Positions 1-11,600 of a stretch of DNA of 64,000 nt are shown here, piece by piece (the first letter of the stretch is position 1; each line of letters begins with the position of its first letter). A model generated the notes under the pieces. The model had not been told where the DNA came from and did no database searches. It saw only the letters and a program-made list of their open reading frames with translations. This DNA comes from Crambe crambe (lineage: Eukaryota > Porifera > Demospongiae > Poecilosclerida > Crambeidae): NCBI GenBank assembly GCA_963924555.1, contig OZ004583.1, positions 2,699,501-2,763,500 on the forward strand. Direction: 5' to 3'. The position numbers and the translations under genes are program-made.

Positions 1-6
1 ATACAG

Positions 7-3000
7 GGTCTTATCTCCTTTGATTCCAGTGGTAATAGAATAGAAAACATTTTGGGAGTTAAGCAATTCAGAAGTCAAGGTATATAGATAAAATTATTAC
101 ACATGAAGAAAATTAGACCTGCAATGATATTTATTGTGTATGACAGAGTCTGGTAGTACCAGAGCAGAGCTAATTGCAAGAATCACCATTAACACCATCA
201 AAGGGTCTCAGTTCAACTTCACAAATGGAGAAAATGCTAGCACTACATTCAGAGGTGAAGTAAATTATAGCTAGGATATTACTGTAAATTATAGCTAGGA
301 TATTACTGTAAATTGCAAGTCTACAACTTAATTAGCTACGTACGTACATACATTGTGTAAAAGGTAATACGTAAGTACACTGTATTGACCTGAAAATTCA
401 AAGAGATACTTGAAAATTTAAACTGTATGTGGTGGCTATGTTGTATCCTGATTGGTATGTACAAGTAAGACTATAGCTGGCTCAGTTAGCAAGCTGAATA
501 AGTTACATATTATATTTAAGTAGTCTGCAATAAAATTATAAGCGTGCATGATGACAAATTCTCGTGATTAATTTTAAGGCATGGACCTGTAGTGCATGGG
601 GTCTGATCAAAAATACAATTAAGAAAGAGCTACACATTGCATTGCAAAGATTGAAGTAGCTAGCTACGTTTAATACTTCCTTTATTATTTGAAAACTGTA
701 AACATGTTTGTTATATAATTGTCTTTCCCTTATCTGATTTCATCTCTGGTCATGCATCCCTTTACCTGTCTGTCTCACTGACAGGACCAATTCCTCATGA
801 TGGTACACCTGAAAAGCGATTTCAAACTCAACCAATACCATTGATAGTCATCTACTACATCATTGCCACACTGGGTATTATTTGTGCTGTCATATGTCTG
901 ATCTTCACCATTGTCTTCAGGAAAAGAAAGTATGATTACAATGACATCTAATAGTATTATAATGGTATCACTGGACTCTAGGGTCATAAGGTCAACAAGT
1001 CCTAATCTCAACTATTTCATAATTATTGGAGCGATCATCATATTTTCATCCGTGTACATTCGTCTTCTACCACACAGATCAATGGATTTCATCTACTTTC
1101 TGTGCAGCGTAAGTCAACCACATAGCTAGCTAAAATTAATATTTCACATTCAACAATGAAAATAGATTAAGTACCATGACTGTAAAATGTAAAGGCTAAT
1201 TGAAAGCAGTTTAGAAGTAGAGAAGCCCATCCAGGCTCGATGAAAATATTTAGCTATAGCTAAATTTATAGTTATGAATAATAAGATCCTCATTATATAA
1301 ATTAATTTCCAGTGTAAAAATAACCGATGTGACCGTGCACACGTCACTTTAAAGATATCAAAATAGATTATTAAGTTAGCTGTGAGTGTCCGTCAGACTT
1401 CTGGCTGTATAGTGAAAGTATTAGCACCGAAGTGCTGAGACACATAAGTGACTATGGTACATACGTACATCTTACTGGTTGGGGAAATGCAAGTGGAGTG
1501 ATGAGCACACATGTTCAGTTTATCCAAGGTCATCACATTAATAATATACACTTAGAACATACGTATGTACATTATAATAATAGTACAGTTAGTCAACTCC
1601 CTATAGTGTGGGGCTTACTTTGTAAATTCGCTTGCCCATGCACATGCAAATTGTTATAATAATTATACATGCACTTTAAATGTATGACCTTAATACGGCT
1701 TACGTAGCTACGTAGCAAGGACCAGTGTGCAAGTGATCACTTGGAATAGTGAGATCACATAGGCAATCTGCACCAAGAGAACCAACATGAAAGCCATAGA
1801 ACCATGAGGGAAGTGGGTAAAAAGTTTAATATGTTTTAAAAGGCAGCAAGAGAACTTGCCTAAAGATAGCCTCAAACCCAGCCTCTTTTTTCCTTTTTTT
1901 TTTTTTTTTTTTGGCTCGAGGCTAGCCTAAAGAATGCTGTGAACAGTGAGAGCAGAGGTGTATTAACATCTTAATGATCATCTGAAAAAGCAGCAAGAGA
2001 GCCAACAAGCCATGAGCAGCAAGAGCTATTAAGTTATATACGAACTAAGCATAATTATAAGCTATGACCAATTTTAGTGTCATAAAAGTCATTGTGATAA
2101 TGATAGCTAATCATTTCAGTCTTTTGTATACACAAAAAAAAAATTGCAGCAGTGTCACCCCAAGTCTACTATGTGCTGAGCCATCAAGTCTTTTAAGAAC
2201 CAGAAAGTGGAGAGGCCATGGCCTAACCGGACTCTGTGCTTCCTATCACCTACATGCATAATTATGACAAACATGACAAAACAAAAATTGTTGAATTTCC
2301 TCTCAAACCATCGACCCCACCTTTTTTTGTTTTGTTTTGCAGTACCAGATAAGTGCAACTATTTTAGGATGTACTCTACAATCTATTCCTATTCTAGTGA
2401 AGAGCTTCAGAGTTTTCTACATCTTCCATAATCCAAAACCCAGAAAAAAAGTGAGTTTAATTAAATGATAATAATTACAGGGCAATCCTGGAATAATTGG
2501 TTAGCTAAGTGTAGCCAGGGAGTTGTGTAATAGCTATGTCTTAATTATACACGTACACTGTAACCTTTTTCTTTTGATGACCATTGGGATAGCTGTAAAC
2601 TGAGCAGGCTTACTACTAACTTACGTGTGTGCACGTTTATGGATGTTCATTTGGTTTCAGGTTTTGAAGGACTGGCATTTAGTAGTGGGCATGCTCATTA
2701 TTATTGGAATCCTAATTTTCATCACATTTCTGGGACTTGTCATCCCATCACTTCGACCTAATCCTGAATTTATCAGAGACAGGGAAAGATCAAATGGAGT
2801 CACTGTGAGGAGAGGGGAGGGGAGACAATTATATATGATAACCGCATACCCCAATTTAGCTTAGGGGCTAATTTCCTATGATTAATACTACACTTTAGTG
2901 GCCTGCACTATCAAAAACAATTAACTGCCATATATATATGCCATATCAATAGTTACAACACCAATGTAGGAAGTACTACCTTTATCTCTGGAACCAAACA

Positions 3001-4925
3001 TCGAGTCCATTTTTTACATGAAGCTACGTAAGGTGTACACTATAGCATTTAACTCTCTTGCCTGTAGTCTTTGAAATACGTACATGCTTAATTACCAGGT
3101 ACATGGTATGAATAGAAAAGTAAAATTATTGAAATCAAGAAGTACGATAATATATATGCTGTAGAGCAACACAAGAGGAGGGTATAGAACAAAATTAGCC
3201 TGGTAAGTTCACTGATTATAGCTAGATGAAGATTATGAAAGTGAGGCTGCTCATAGCATCTACAAAAATCACCCAATAGCTTATATGTAATAACTACATA
3301 AGGTAAGGTAAGGCAGGGCAATTACAAGGGTGGGGCAATTCTGTCATTTTTGATAATAATTATTTGTTTCTCTGACTAGACCGACTGGAATATCACTATT
3401 TTTTTTTACAGTGTTGGAATTGCCCTACCCTTGTAATTGCCCCACCTTACCTTAAGTATTGCACATTGCTGCTCCAATGGAATTATAATTCCCTTAGAAC
3501 CTGCATGGGGCAGGGATAAAGAGCTCCCTAAATTAAAAATCATCATAATTATCATATCTTTACTTTTCTTTCACTAGGCTGATGGGGTTACAATCCATTT
3601 CTGTGATTTTGAGTGTCATTCCACACCAGCATCATTCGCTTGGCTCGTAGTAGAGCTAGTATTCTTGGTAATAATTCAATTGGCTGCATTCATTCTTGTA
3701 CTTGCCACCCGGAAGGTGAAAATAAAGGCCTTCAACGACTTCAGAGAAATCACTGCCATCATTTACATAACCAGTATCATAATGGTCGTTCTTGCAGGAG
3801 TCACTTTTGGACTGACTTCCTTCATTATTGTTACTGAGGTCCTCTTCTCTGGTGGTTTGATGTTGAGCTCTTATGTAGTCTTATTTGGCATTTTTGGAAT
3901 TAAGGTATTCACAGTAATATAACTTACGTAGAATGGGTACTTCATTGTCTAGCCTCATCCCCAGGTTCTTCAATAGAGCCTGGTATCAATTGTTTGCGCA
4001 TGTGTGTAGTATACAGGCAATAACCTGAAAGTTTACTTGTGAGATTCTTTTCTCCTTTTCTTTGTTCCAGTTTTTCCATACCTTTCGCTACCACAGTACT
4101 TATGTTCCAAAAGACTGTCTTTAGGCAGGTGGTGCTCAGATTATCTTTTCAATGAATAAATATCCATTTATGGAGAGTGCATAATTATACGGAAGCCTCA
4201 GAATTCCAAGGTTATTTTAGACAGGTCACAAAAAAGTGCCTGGGGCCGAAGCTATATTCATTGTAAAGTGGAGTGTTTGATAAAGGAGCCTCTGAGAGGA
4301 GGACACAATAGAAATAACCTCTCCACAAAGGATAACCTTCAGGGGGGTCCCAATTTCCCAAATAATAGAGAACAACCTCTATACAAAATGGCCGTCCCCA
4401 CATGGATCTGTATTAAGAGATATCATTACTGTTATACTTTTCTTCTTCCTCTCCTCCTCCTCCTCCTACTCCTCCTCCTCCTTCTCCTCCTCCTCCTCCT
4501 CCTCCTCCTCCTCCTCCTTCTCCTCTTCCTCTTCCTCCTCCTCCTCCTCCTCCTCCCTTACTTCAGTACACTCACTATAAGCTAAAAGGCTATTCATCAT
4601 GTTGGGTTGAGAACTTGCTCAATTCTTGCAAAAGATTTTTTTTATAGAGTTCACACTCTTTCTATGAGGTACATCTGAAAGTGGAAGTTATGGCTACACA
4701 GACTAAATAAATTCAATTCTTTAGATGATAGCTTTGTACAAAGATCCATTTGGAGAAAAGATTTTTCAGTCAAACACTGGCATTGGAGACCACCAATCCA
4801 AAGGGAGCTCCTTGGTATCTCACCACTTGAATAAGAGTGCCAACGTTTCCACTAGCCACCTCTCTCAATCCCACCTATGCTCTCCTACAAGAAATGCAGT
4901 CACCGTACGTAGCTATATAGTGTAA
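7..4925 (+). CDS. GABA-B-type class C receptor A, 3' part (gene continues left of window)
   Basis: This is the C-terminal part of a metabotropic GABA-B-type receptor, a plasma-membrane G-protein-coupled receptor. Visible exons are 7-79, 147-254, 785-929, 982-1108, 2343-2450, 2661-2804, 3578-3904 and a last exon from 4725, joined by GT-AG introns in consistent phase. The first two exons encode the end of the Venus-flytrap ligand domain. Exon 785-929 carries GPIPHDGTP and helix 1 (IVIYYIIATLGIICAVICLI) with no cysteine-rich domain between, which is the GABA-B arrangement. Exon 2343-2450 has FRVFYIFHNP (second intracellular loop), and 3578-3904 has KVKIKAFNDF, resembling the IKALND stretch of GABA-B receptors. 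The tail runs to a stop at 4923-4925, but a GTACGT donor-like site at 4905 leaves the true end uncertain. The 1.2-kb intron 1109-2342 holds only a T-run near 1891-1912. Ligand cannot be inferred. No stop or frameshift was seen. Confidence 0.85.
261..308. repeat. Two-copy 24-bp tandem repeat in receptor A intron
   Basis: The unit beginning TAAATTATAGCTAGGATATT is present twice back to back just inside the intron after exon 147-254, followed by a partial third start. Each copy carries the word TAGCTA or a near match. No function is apparent. Confidence 0.8.
3305..3453. repeat. Fold-back element (inverted repeat) in receptor A intron
   Basis: A left arm starting AAGGTAAGGCAGGGCAATTA (3305-3341) is matched by its near-perfect reverse complement at 3417-3453, around a 75-nt AT-rich middle. 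It has no coding capacity. The form fits a small non-autonomous transposon (MITE). It lies between the exons ending at 2804 and starting at 3578. Confidence 0.75.
4437..4558. repeat. (CTC)n pyrimidine microsatellite
   Basis: An almost uninterrupted run of CTC/CTT triplets in the last intron of receptor A. It creates a spurious leucine-rich reading frame. Confidence 0.95.
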
Positions 4926-5491
4926 GTACATTGACAATACCACATTATCATTATTACATAGCAATTGTTCATCACTACATCATCACCCCTCATCAATTTT
5001 CATGCATTATTTAAAATTACTATAACATGAAAGTACATGTAGCTATTAGCATTTTCATTATTGTGTAACTGTTGCATAATTATCATGACAATTGTAGCAA
5101 CTAATTATCATATTATGTATCATCTAACACATCATTATGTGCATGTATCTAATCACATCTCATTATACACATGTATCACGAGAGATCACCAGACTAGGGT
5201 AGCAGCTGTTCTGTTAGTCTAACTTTGTGATTATACTAATAATTTGGAGACAGTTACAATGGTAGCAGAAAACGGTTTTTTTTTCCAGAGAGGAATGGCA
5301 GAAAAACATAATTTCCATATAATATCAATAGCTATAAATTATGTTTTAATAGCATGTCTTCATTGATGCACTTACCAGGGACCCTAAGGTTGAGGGGATA
5401 TCTTTTAGTACAAGCTTACAGGGTATCTAGCTATATAATCTTATTATTATTATTATTATTATTAATTTTTTAAAAATTATTATTAATTTTT

Positions 5492-5533
<42 letters not shown>

Positions 5534-6236
5534 GTAACAATTTTCCCTTTACTTGGTGGTTTAAACTGTAACTTAACAGTCGTGCCCTCGGGACTTGGTT
5601 GTTTATAATCCATAAAACCCCTGGCACCCATGTAGCTAGATTTAGGAAGCAGTATAGCTATGTGCAAAAGTTTATTGATGCTGTTTGCGGGGAGGGGGCA
5701 GCTTCTCCCTCCCCCAGTCTGGATGGAAGCCTGTTGCTAATGGTACGTAGCTATTTCTGCTTCGTGAAGTTAATATCTTCTTCTACCTGGAAATAAATCT
5801 GCAAACTCCCAAGCAGACAATCCCAAAAATGTTAATTTATAGAATGGTTAATTGACTTCAAGTACTAGGTAGAGTAGCTAACTGGTCATTTATTGCCAGA
5901 TGTATGGTAGCCATCTATCTCCACACCACTGACCAAGAAAGAGACGAAGACGATATGAAAATATAATTGTGTAGACTAGCTGTATTATTAGCTATATGTA
6001 GCTAACATCTTAATAAAAGTTCACTGTCTACACAACCTATTGTCAATATCCATGGAACACAATGGAAACTGTACTGATAATTATTGTCATGTATTAAGTC
6101 AAAGGTCATTTTATCCCACACAGGATAAGTCAGTTATGAGTTCTGACAATAATTATAATATTTATATTTTTACATGCCATGCAGTCGGTATATAGTTAGC
6201 CAAGAAAATCAAGCAAGCATCTTACCTTCATCAGTT
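4926..6236. other. Intergenic region with simple repeats
   Basis: No gene is recognised between receptor A and the SDR gene. The stretch holds a TTA repeat (about 5441-5463), a T-run (5487-5501) and an uninterrupted run of 31 G (5502-5532). The rest is AT-rich with frequent TAGCTA words. The promoter and any 5' untranslated exon of the SDR gene should lie in the right half; a possible splice acceptor (CTTCATCAG) ends at 6234, just before the ATG at 6237. Confidence 0.6.
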
Positions 6237-7397
6237 ATGGAGGGATCTGACCTCGAGAAGCTATATGAACTCATAAATACTCAGTCTGGCTATGTTCTGT
6301 GCTTTACTGTCATCTTGGTCATCACAGCCTGTTATTGTTGTAGGAGAAGCTTTAAAAGAGAAGGAAAAAAGCCTAAGTTTGTCCCATATAAGGTTGTGAA
6401 GTCATTTTCTTCTGAAAGAGATGACAAGAAACGTGTGTGTGCAGTGGTGGGGGGAACTGGATTCATTGGTAGAAATTTGATCAATGAACTTCTTAGAAGA
6501 AAGAAGTACCACGTCTTTGTGCTTGGACGTACATTTCGACCCGAGAGAACCAACCCCAATGCAGACTGCCTCATCCAAGTGGACATGCTGGACCTCGATG
6601 GACTCACCAGTGCCTTCCAAGGAGTGGATTCTGTGATCCATTCTGCTATCTTTGTCCCCACTGCATATTCTGCTCCTGATGAAATCTACGACAAAAACTA
6701 CTCAGGAGCTACTAATATCATCAAAGCAGCACAAAAGGTTGGAGTTAAGAATTTGATATTTATTTCAGCATTGATACCAGATGATTTACCTGGGCATTCT
6801 GCCTTCGGTGCTGCATTTCATAAGGCTACAGTTGCAATGGAAAAGGCTTTCAATGAAGCCAATGGGAAAAATTGCATGCACACTTGCATTATTGCTTTAC
6901 CTACTGTCATTGGACCCAATTACGAGAGGTTTGATTCTCTTATAAGAGGGGACCCTTGGCCTCAGTTTAAGAATATGATGTCATTCTTGTCAATCGAAAA
7001 TACTACCTTTGCCATAGCGAATGCAGAAGAGAAACTGAGTGTTCAAGATGGCACAAAAAACCAACTTGCAGGAAGGAAGTTGTATCTTAAAGGAGAGGTA
7101 ATGTCACCTAATGAGTTTATTAATCTTCCGAGCTGGCCCCAGAAAATACCTGGAATTAATCCTTTTGTATTCAGAGCAATTGTCAAGATTAATATGATGT
7201 GTGTTGGCCTCTTCAACTGGGCTCCATTTGGTCCTGATGTTAATCCACTCTGGTTGGGACTATCTGAGTGTGATATAACTTACATTCCTGAAGAGGTTGT
7301 TCGGGAGTCATATGCAGTGATTGACATGGGACCATTAAATCCTCCTATGATCGAATACATCAAGCAAATAGTTGAGAAGCATAATGCCAAGGAATAG
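6237..7397 (+). CDS. Membrane-anchored extended SDR (3-beta-HSD/sterol dehydrogenase-like) protein, intronless
   Basis: This encodes a 386-residue protein (407 if started at the upstream ATG 6174). The start at 6237 is preferred because the upstream 21 residues look like untranslated sequence and a possible acceptor lies just before it. Numbered from 6174: a hydrophobic segment at about 40-56 (YVLCFTVILVITACYCC) followed by basic residues suggests an N-terminal membrane anchor with the enzyme domain cytosolic. The Rossmann fold starts at about 88 with GGTGFIG (93-99), the glycine-rich NAD(P) motif of extended SDRs, and VDSVIHSAI and NLIFISAL fit the later strands. The catalytic YxxxK is altered: the lysine is kept (FHK, K217) but position 213 is alanine, so normal dehydrogenase activity is doubtful. 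The closest look is to 3-beta-hydroxysteroid or sterol-4-carboxylate dehydrogenases; the substrate is unknown. A gypsy element lies 125 bp downstream. Confidence 0.8.
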   Translation: MEGSDLEKLYELINTQSGYVLCFTVILVITACYCCRRSFKREGKKPKFVPYKVVKSFSSERDDKKRVCAVVGGTGFIGRNLINELLRRKKYHVFVLGRTFRPERTNPNADCLIQVDMLDLDGLTSAFQGVDSVIHSAIFVPTAYSAPDEIYDKNYSGATNIIKAAQKVGVKNLIFISALIPDDLPGHSAFGAAFHKATVAMEKAFNEANGKNCMHTCIIALPTVIGPNYERFDSLIRGDPWPQFKNMMSFLSIENTTFAIANAEEKLSVQDGTKNQLAGRKLYLKGEVMSPNEFINLPSWPQKIPGINPFVFRAIVKINMMCVGLFNWAPFGPDVNPLWLGLSECDITYIPEEVVRESYAVIDMGPLNPPMIEYIKQIVEKHNAKE

Positions 7398-7434
7398 ATA
7401 GTTTAACTAGTAAGTGGACTATAGGCCTATGTAC

Positions 7435-7504
<70 letters not shown>
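7435..7504. repeat. (TTA)n microsatellite
   Basis: About 23 uninterrupted TTA units between the SDR stop codon and the outer LTR retrotransposon. Confidence 0.97.
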
Positions 7505-7522
7505 CTTTAGGGAAGGTTAGTG

Positions 7523-7774
7523 TGTGAAATACTGTTAACTATCTCTGTATTGACAATCATTATTACTCTGTATTGTGTGGTTAATTTCTGTGTGTGGTTA
7601 AATCATCTGCTTGTGGTTTTTCTTAAACGTATTTATTTGTGGATTTACTCCCGGTCAATTGAGTCTCTCATTTCATATTAGTCTCTTAGTCTCTGTCTTT
7701 TGACTCATGTTAGTCTCTTGATTTTGTCTCAGTTAAATAAACTAGCTATTACAGTTATTACTCGCTACGTTACA
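7523..7774 (+). repeat. 5' LTR of outer element
   Basis: 252 bp, starting TGTGAAATACTG and ending CGTTACA. It carries an AATAAA polyadenylation signal at about 7736-7741. It matches the 3' LTR except for an extra AGCT at 7744-7747 and the penultimate base. Confidence 0.92.
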
Positions 7775-7776
7775 TT

Positions 7777-7796
7777 TGGTGGCAGCGGTGGGATTC
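7777..7796 (+). promoter_or_regulatory. Primer binding site (tRNA-Leu) of outer element
   Basis: TGGTGGCAGCGGTGGGATTC begins two bases after the LTR. It is complementary over 20 nt to the 3' end of animal tRNA-Leu (acceptor CCGCTGCCA plus CCA), compared from memory of the tRNA family. Confidence 0.8.
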
Positions 7797-8442
7797 TATT
7801 GTCAAGTTACTTCAGACAAGACCTGCGTGTATGTCGTTAACCAGATCTGGGAGGATGTACAGATCGGAGAGAGAGGAGTTTGCCGAGGGTCAGAGGACTT
7901 CGCCAGAGCAGCTTCATACGGAGGATAGTAGGATGCCGGTGTAGGAGCGATATGGGCCCCCCCGTGATATGGGGCCCCCCGGCCGTATATCACTAGTGCA
8001 CTAGTGAAATGGGGCCCCCAGGGGGGCCTCAAAGCGCTAGTATTTTGGGGCTCCCCAGTGAAATGGGGCCCACGCACGCGTGCTGGCAATCAGCTGGGAA
8101 TAGCAGCTAGCTATGTCAGTATTCCTACACAGCCATCAAAAGAGTACTTGACAGGTGGAGTGTATCCTGATGGCTATGACAAGCAGTCTAAGAATGAGGA
8201 GGAGGAAGATCCACAAAACTGCAGCATATAAAAATTGCTATAGGCGCTAGGCTGATGTGCTGATTTGGTGGGCAGAGGTTCTTGGAGTTAGCCCCTAGAG
8301 ACACTATAGGTTCATGCGTGTCTGCCCTGTTCATCTAGGCATGCATAGCTAGCTGCCATGAGTTTCAGGGGGCTAACCGTGTGAGGTAGGCGCCATTGAT
8401 TTGGGCTAGCTGGCATGCATTGCATACAAGAGGCAAAGATAC
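7797..8442 (+). other. Leader of outer element, first segment
   Basis: Untranslated leader up to the nested insertion, about 640 bp. It contains GGGGCCCC-type palindromic clusters (about 7950-8070) that recur in related form just before gag (14035-14160). The last four bases, ATAC (8439-8442), are the target duplication of the nested element. No coding frame is convincing. Confidence 0.6.
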
Positions 8443-8603
8443 TGTGGTGGACACACTTTACCAGACATCATTATTATTGTTTTGTGTAACTGTTATACCT
8501 TACCAGTTGTATCACCATGTGACATGTTAGTAGTTCGAGTTGTGCAACTAGCTAGCTCTCTATTTACTATTAACATTGGTTCCTGTCTATCTACTACTCG
8601 ACA
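8443..8603 (+). repeat. 5' LTR of nested element
   Basis: 161 bp, starting TGTGGTGGACAC and ending CTACTCGACA. It is identical to the 3' copy at 12581-12741. Confidence 0.95.
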
Positions 8604-8604
8604 T

Positions 8605-8621
8605 TGGTGACCCCGACGTGA
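8605..8621 (+). promoter_or_regulatory. Primer binding site (tRNA-Trp) of nested element
   Basis: TGGTGACCCCGACGTGA starts one base after the LTR. It is complementary to the 3' end of animal tRNA-Trp (CACGTCGGGGTCA plus CCA), as recalled from the tRNA family. Confidence 0.8.
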
Positions 8622-8628
8622 GCGAACA

Positions 8629-11600
8629 ATGTCAGACACAGAGCACGACGCTACCCCCCCTCCTCGAGCCACAGCCGTCACAGCAGTCAATGTAAAACTA
8701 CCGCCATTTTGGCCAGCTGATCCGGAGGTGTGGTTTGCCCAAGTTGAGGCACAGTTTACCACTCGTGGCATCACAGTTCAACGAACAAAATTCGACTACA
8801 TTGTTGCCTCCCTTGCACCAGAGTTTGCTACTGAGGTTCGTGATCTGATCCTTCGGCCACCTGCTGACAGACCTTATGACTCCTTGCGGGAGCAGCTCAT
8901 CAAAAGAACCACCGCCTCTGAACAGCGGAAGCTCCAGCAGCTGTTCAATACAGAAGAGTTGGGTGACCGAAAGCCCACCCAGCTCCTACGTAGGATGCAA
9001 CAACTCTTAGGGGAACGAGCAGAGACAACTGATAGTGCATTTTTGCGTGAGCTCTTCCTCCAACGTTTACCAGGCAATGTTCGCATGGTTCTAGCCTCCA
9101 CTTCTGACACTACCAGCTTAGAGAATCTCGCTCAACTGGCTGACAAGGTTGTGGAAGTAGCTGCACCATCAGTCTCAGCTGTCAAGAACTCTTCACCACA
9201 ACTCGGTTCAGAGGTAGACCAGCTGCATGCTGAGGTCACTCGTCTCCAGGAAGTGGTAAAATCCTTGTCTCTTAAAAAAAGACCTCGCACTCCCATTCGA
9301 CATTCTCCTACACCTCGCTCCTCTCCCTCTCCCACCGCCAGGACACTCTGCTGGTACCACTCAAAGTATGGTGACGCGGCCCGGAAGTGCAAACCTCCCT
9401 GTGACATGGGATCTGCTCACACCATAGCAGCAACGAATACTGTTGGCTCAACACCCAGCCGGCTTTTCTATGTCACTGACCGCATATCTGGCCTACGTTT
9501 TCTCGTTGACACAGGTGCTGATGTTAGTGTTGTCCCCCCCTCACGCACTGATCGTAAACACCAACACAGTCTTCGTCTTGAAGCTGTCAACAACACATCC
9601 ATTTCTACATTCGGCACACGGTCTCTCACTCTCAATCTCGGCCTCCGCCGTACTTTCTGTTGGGCTTTCATCATAGCTGATGTTCGGAGACCCATCCTCG
9701 GTGCTGACTTCCTGCACCACTTCAGTCTACTGGTGGACGTCAAGAACCACCAGCTCCTGGATAGTGTCACCCACCTCCGCATTCAGGGCATTGTTACACT
9801 TGACCCTCCTCTCAGACCTACCCTATGTCCCCGAGACACGGATGACAAGTTTGCCGCCATACTCCGTGATTTTCCTTCAGTCACACAAGTACACATCACA
9901 GACCACCCTGTGCAGCACAATGTCACCCACCACATCAGGACCACCGGACCACCTGTGTCTGCACGTGCTCGTCGCCTTGCACCAGAACGTCTCAAGATAG
10001 CTCGGCGTGAGTTTGAGCACATGCTCCAACTGGGTATAGTCCGTCCATCCTCAAGCTGCTGGGCATCTCCGCTGCACATGGTTCCAAAGAAAACACCAGG
10101 AGACTGGCGTCCCTGTGGCGACTATCGTGCTCTCAACAACTGCACCATCCCTGACCGTTATCCTATCCCTCACATACAGGACTTCACCGCCTCTCTTCAT
10201 GGTGCCACAATCTTCAGCAAGATCGACCTTGTGCGTGCATATCACCAGATCCCTGTGGAGCCTGACGACATTCCAAAAACTGCTGTCATCACTCCCTTTG
10301 GGTTATTTGAATTCCTACGGATGCCATTTGGCCTCAGGAATGCAGGTCAGTCATTTCAACGTTTCATGGATCAGGTTCTGCGTGGCCTTGATTTCTGTTT
10401 TGGATATATAGATGACCTCCTGGTTGCCAGCACCAGTCCAGAGGAGCATGTCCAGCACTTACGTCTTGTCCTGGAACGTTTGGCCACCCATGGTCTCTCT
10501 ATCAACCCAACCAAGTGCATCTTTGGTGTTTCCTCACTTGATTTTCTTGGCCATCATGTCAGCAGCGATGGTATCCAGCCCCTGGAGGACAATGTCCAGG
10601 CCATCCGCAACTTTCCTCAGCCGACCTCCCAGCGAAAACTTCGCCAATTCATTGGTCTGGTGAATTTCTACCGCCGGTTCCTGCCAGACTGCGCAGCCAT
10701 CATGCAACCCCTCAACCAACTGCTCTCACATCCCAAGGACAAGTCCACAACCCTTACATGGACAGACGAGGCTGTGTCAGCATTCAACAAGACCAAGGAT
10801 GCTCTTGCTGATGCTACGCTTCTAACACACCCCAAACTGGATGCACCCACCTGCATCATGACAGATGCTTCTGATGTTGCTGTTGGTGCTGTTCTGCAGC
10901 AATTTATTGACGGTCACTGGCATCCAATTGCTTACTTCTCCAAGGCCCTCAAGCCAGCCGAAATGAGATATAGCACTTTCGACCGTGAACTCCTCGCAGT
11001 GTATCTGGCCGTGAAACACTTCCGATACTTCATCGAAGGACGTCACTTTCACGTGCTCACAGATCATAAACCTCTGACTTACGCCTTGCATACTCGCTCA
11101 GACAAGCATTCTCCTCGTCAGGCACGGCACCTGGACTTTATCACCCAGTTCACTTCTGACATCCGACATGTGAAGGGCAGTGCCAACACCCCAGCTGACA
11201 CCTTATCAAGGATTGAGACCAATGCACTCCTAGACAGCTCTCCTCCTGTGATCGACTTCAGAGCCATGGCAGCAGCTCAGCACACAGATGATGACATCAT
11301 CCGCCTGCGATCTTCACCTTCATCCTTGAAGATTGAAGCCGTCCCCCTGACGATGTCAGATTCAACCATCTTATGTGACACCTCAACAGGAGTCGCACGC
11401 CCACTTGTCCCAAAAGAATTCCGCCATGCCGTCTTTGAGTCTCTCCACTTCCTCTCTCATCCAGGGATCCGTGCCACACAACGGCTCCTAACAGCTCGCT
11501 ATGTGTGGCCAAACATCAAAGCTGATTCACGCAAGTGGACTCGTTCTTGTCTTCAATGTCAGAAGTCCAAAGTACAGCGTCACACTGTCACACCTCTCTC

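Noticed and set aside
775-1659. Short frames around 775-1011 (minus) and 1432-1659
   Set aside because: The first is antisense to a receptor exon; the second lies in an intron with no similarity.
4268-4585. Leucine-rich 105-residue frame
   Set aside because: Produced by the CTC microsatellite in the last intron of receptor A.
5427-5667. Proline/lysine-rich minus-strand frames
   Set aside because: Produced by the T-run and G-run at 5487-5532.
8605-8621. Possible tRNA gene fragment (tRNA-Trp 3' end)
   Set aside because: Only the 17-nt primer site directly after an LTR is present; no tRNA body.
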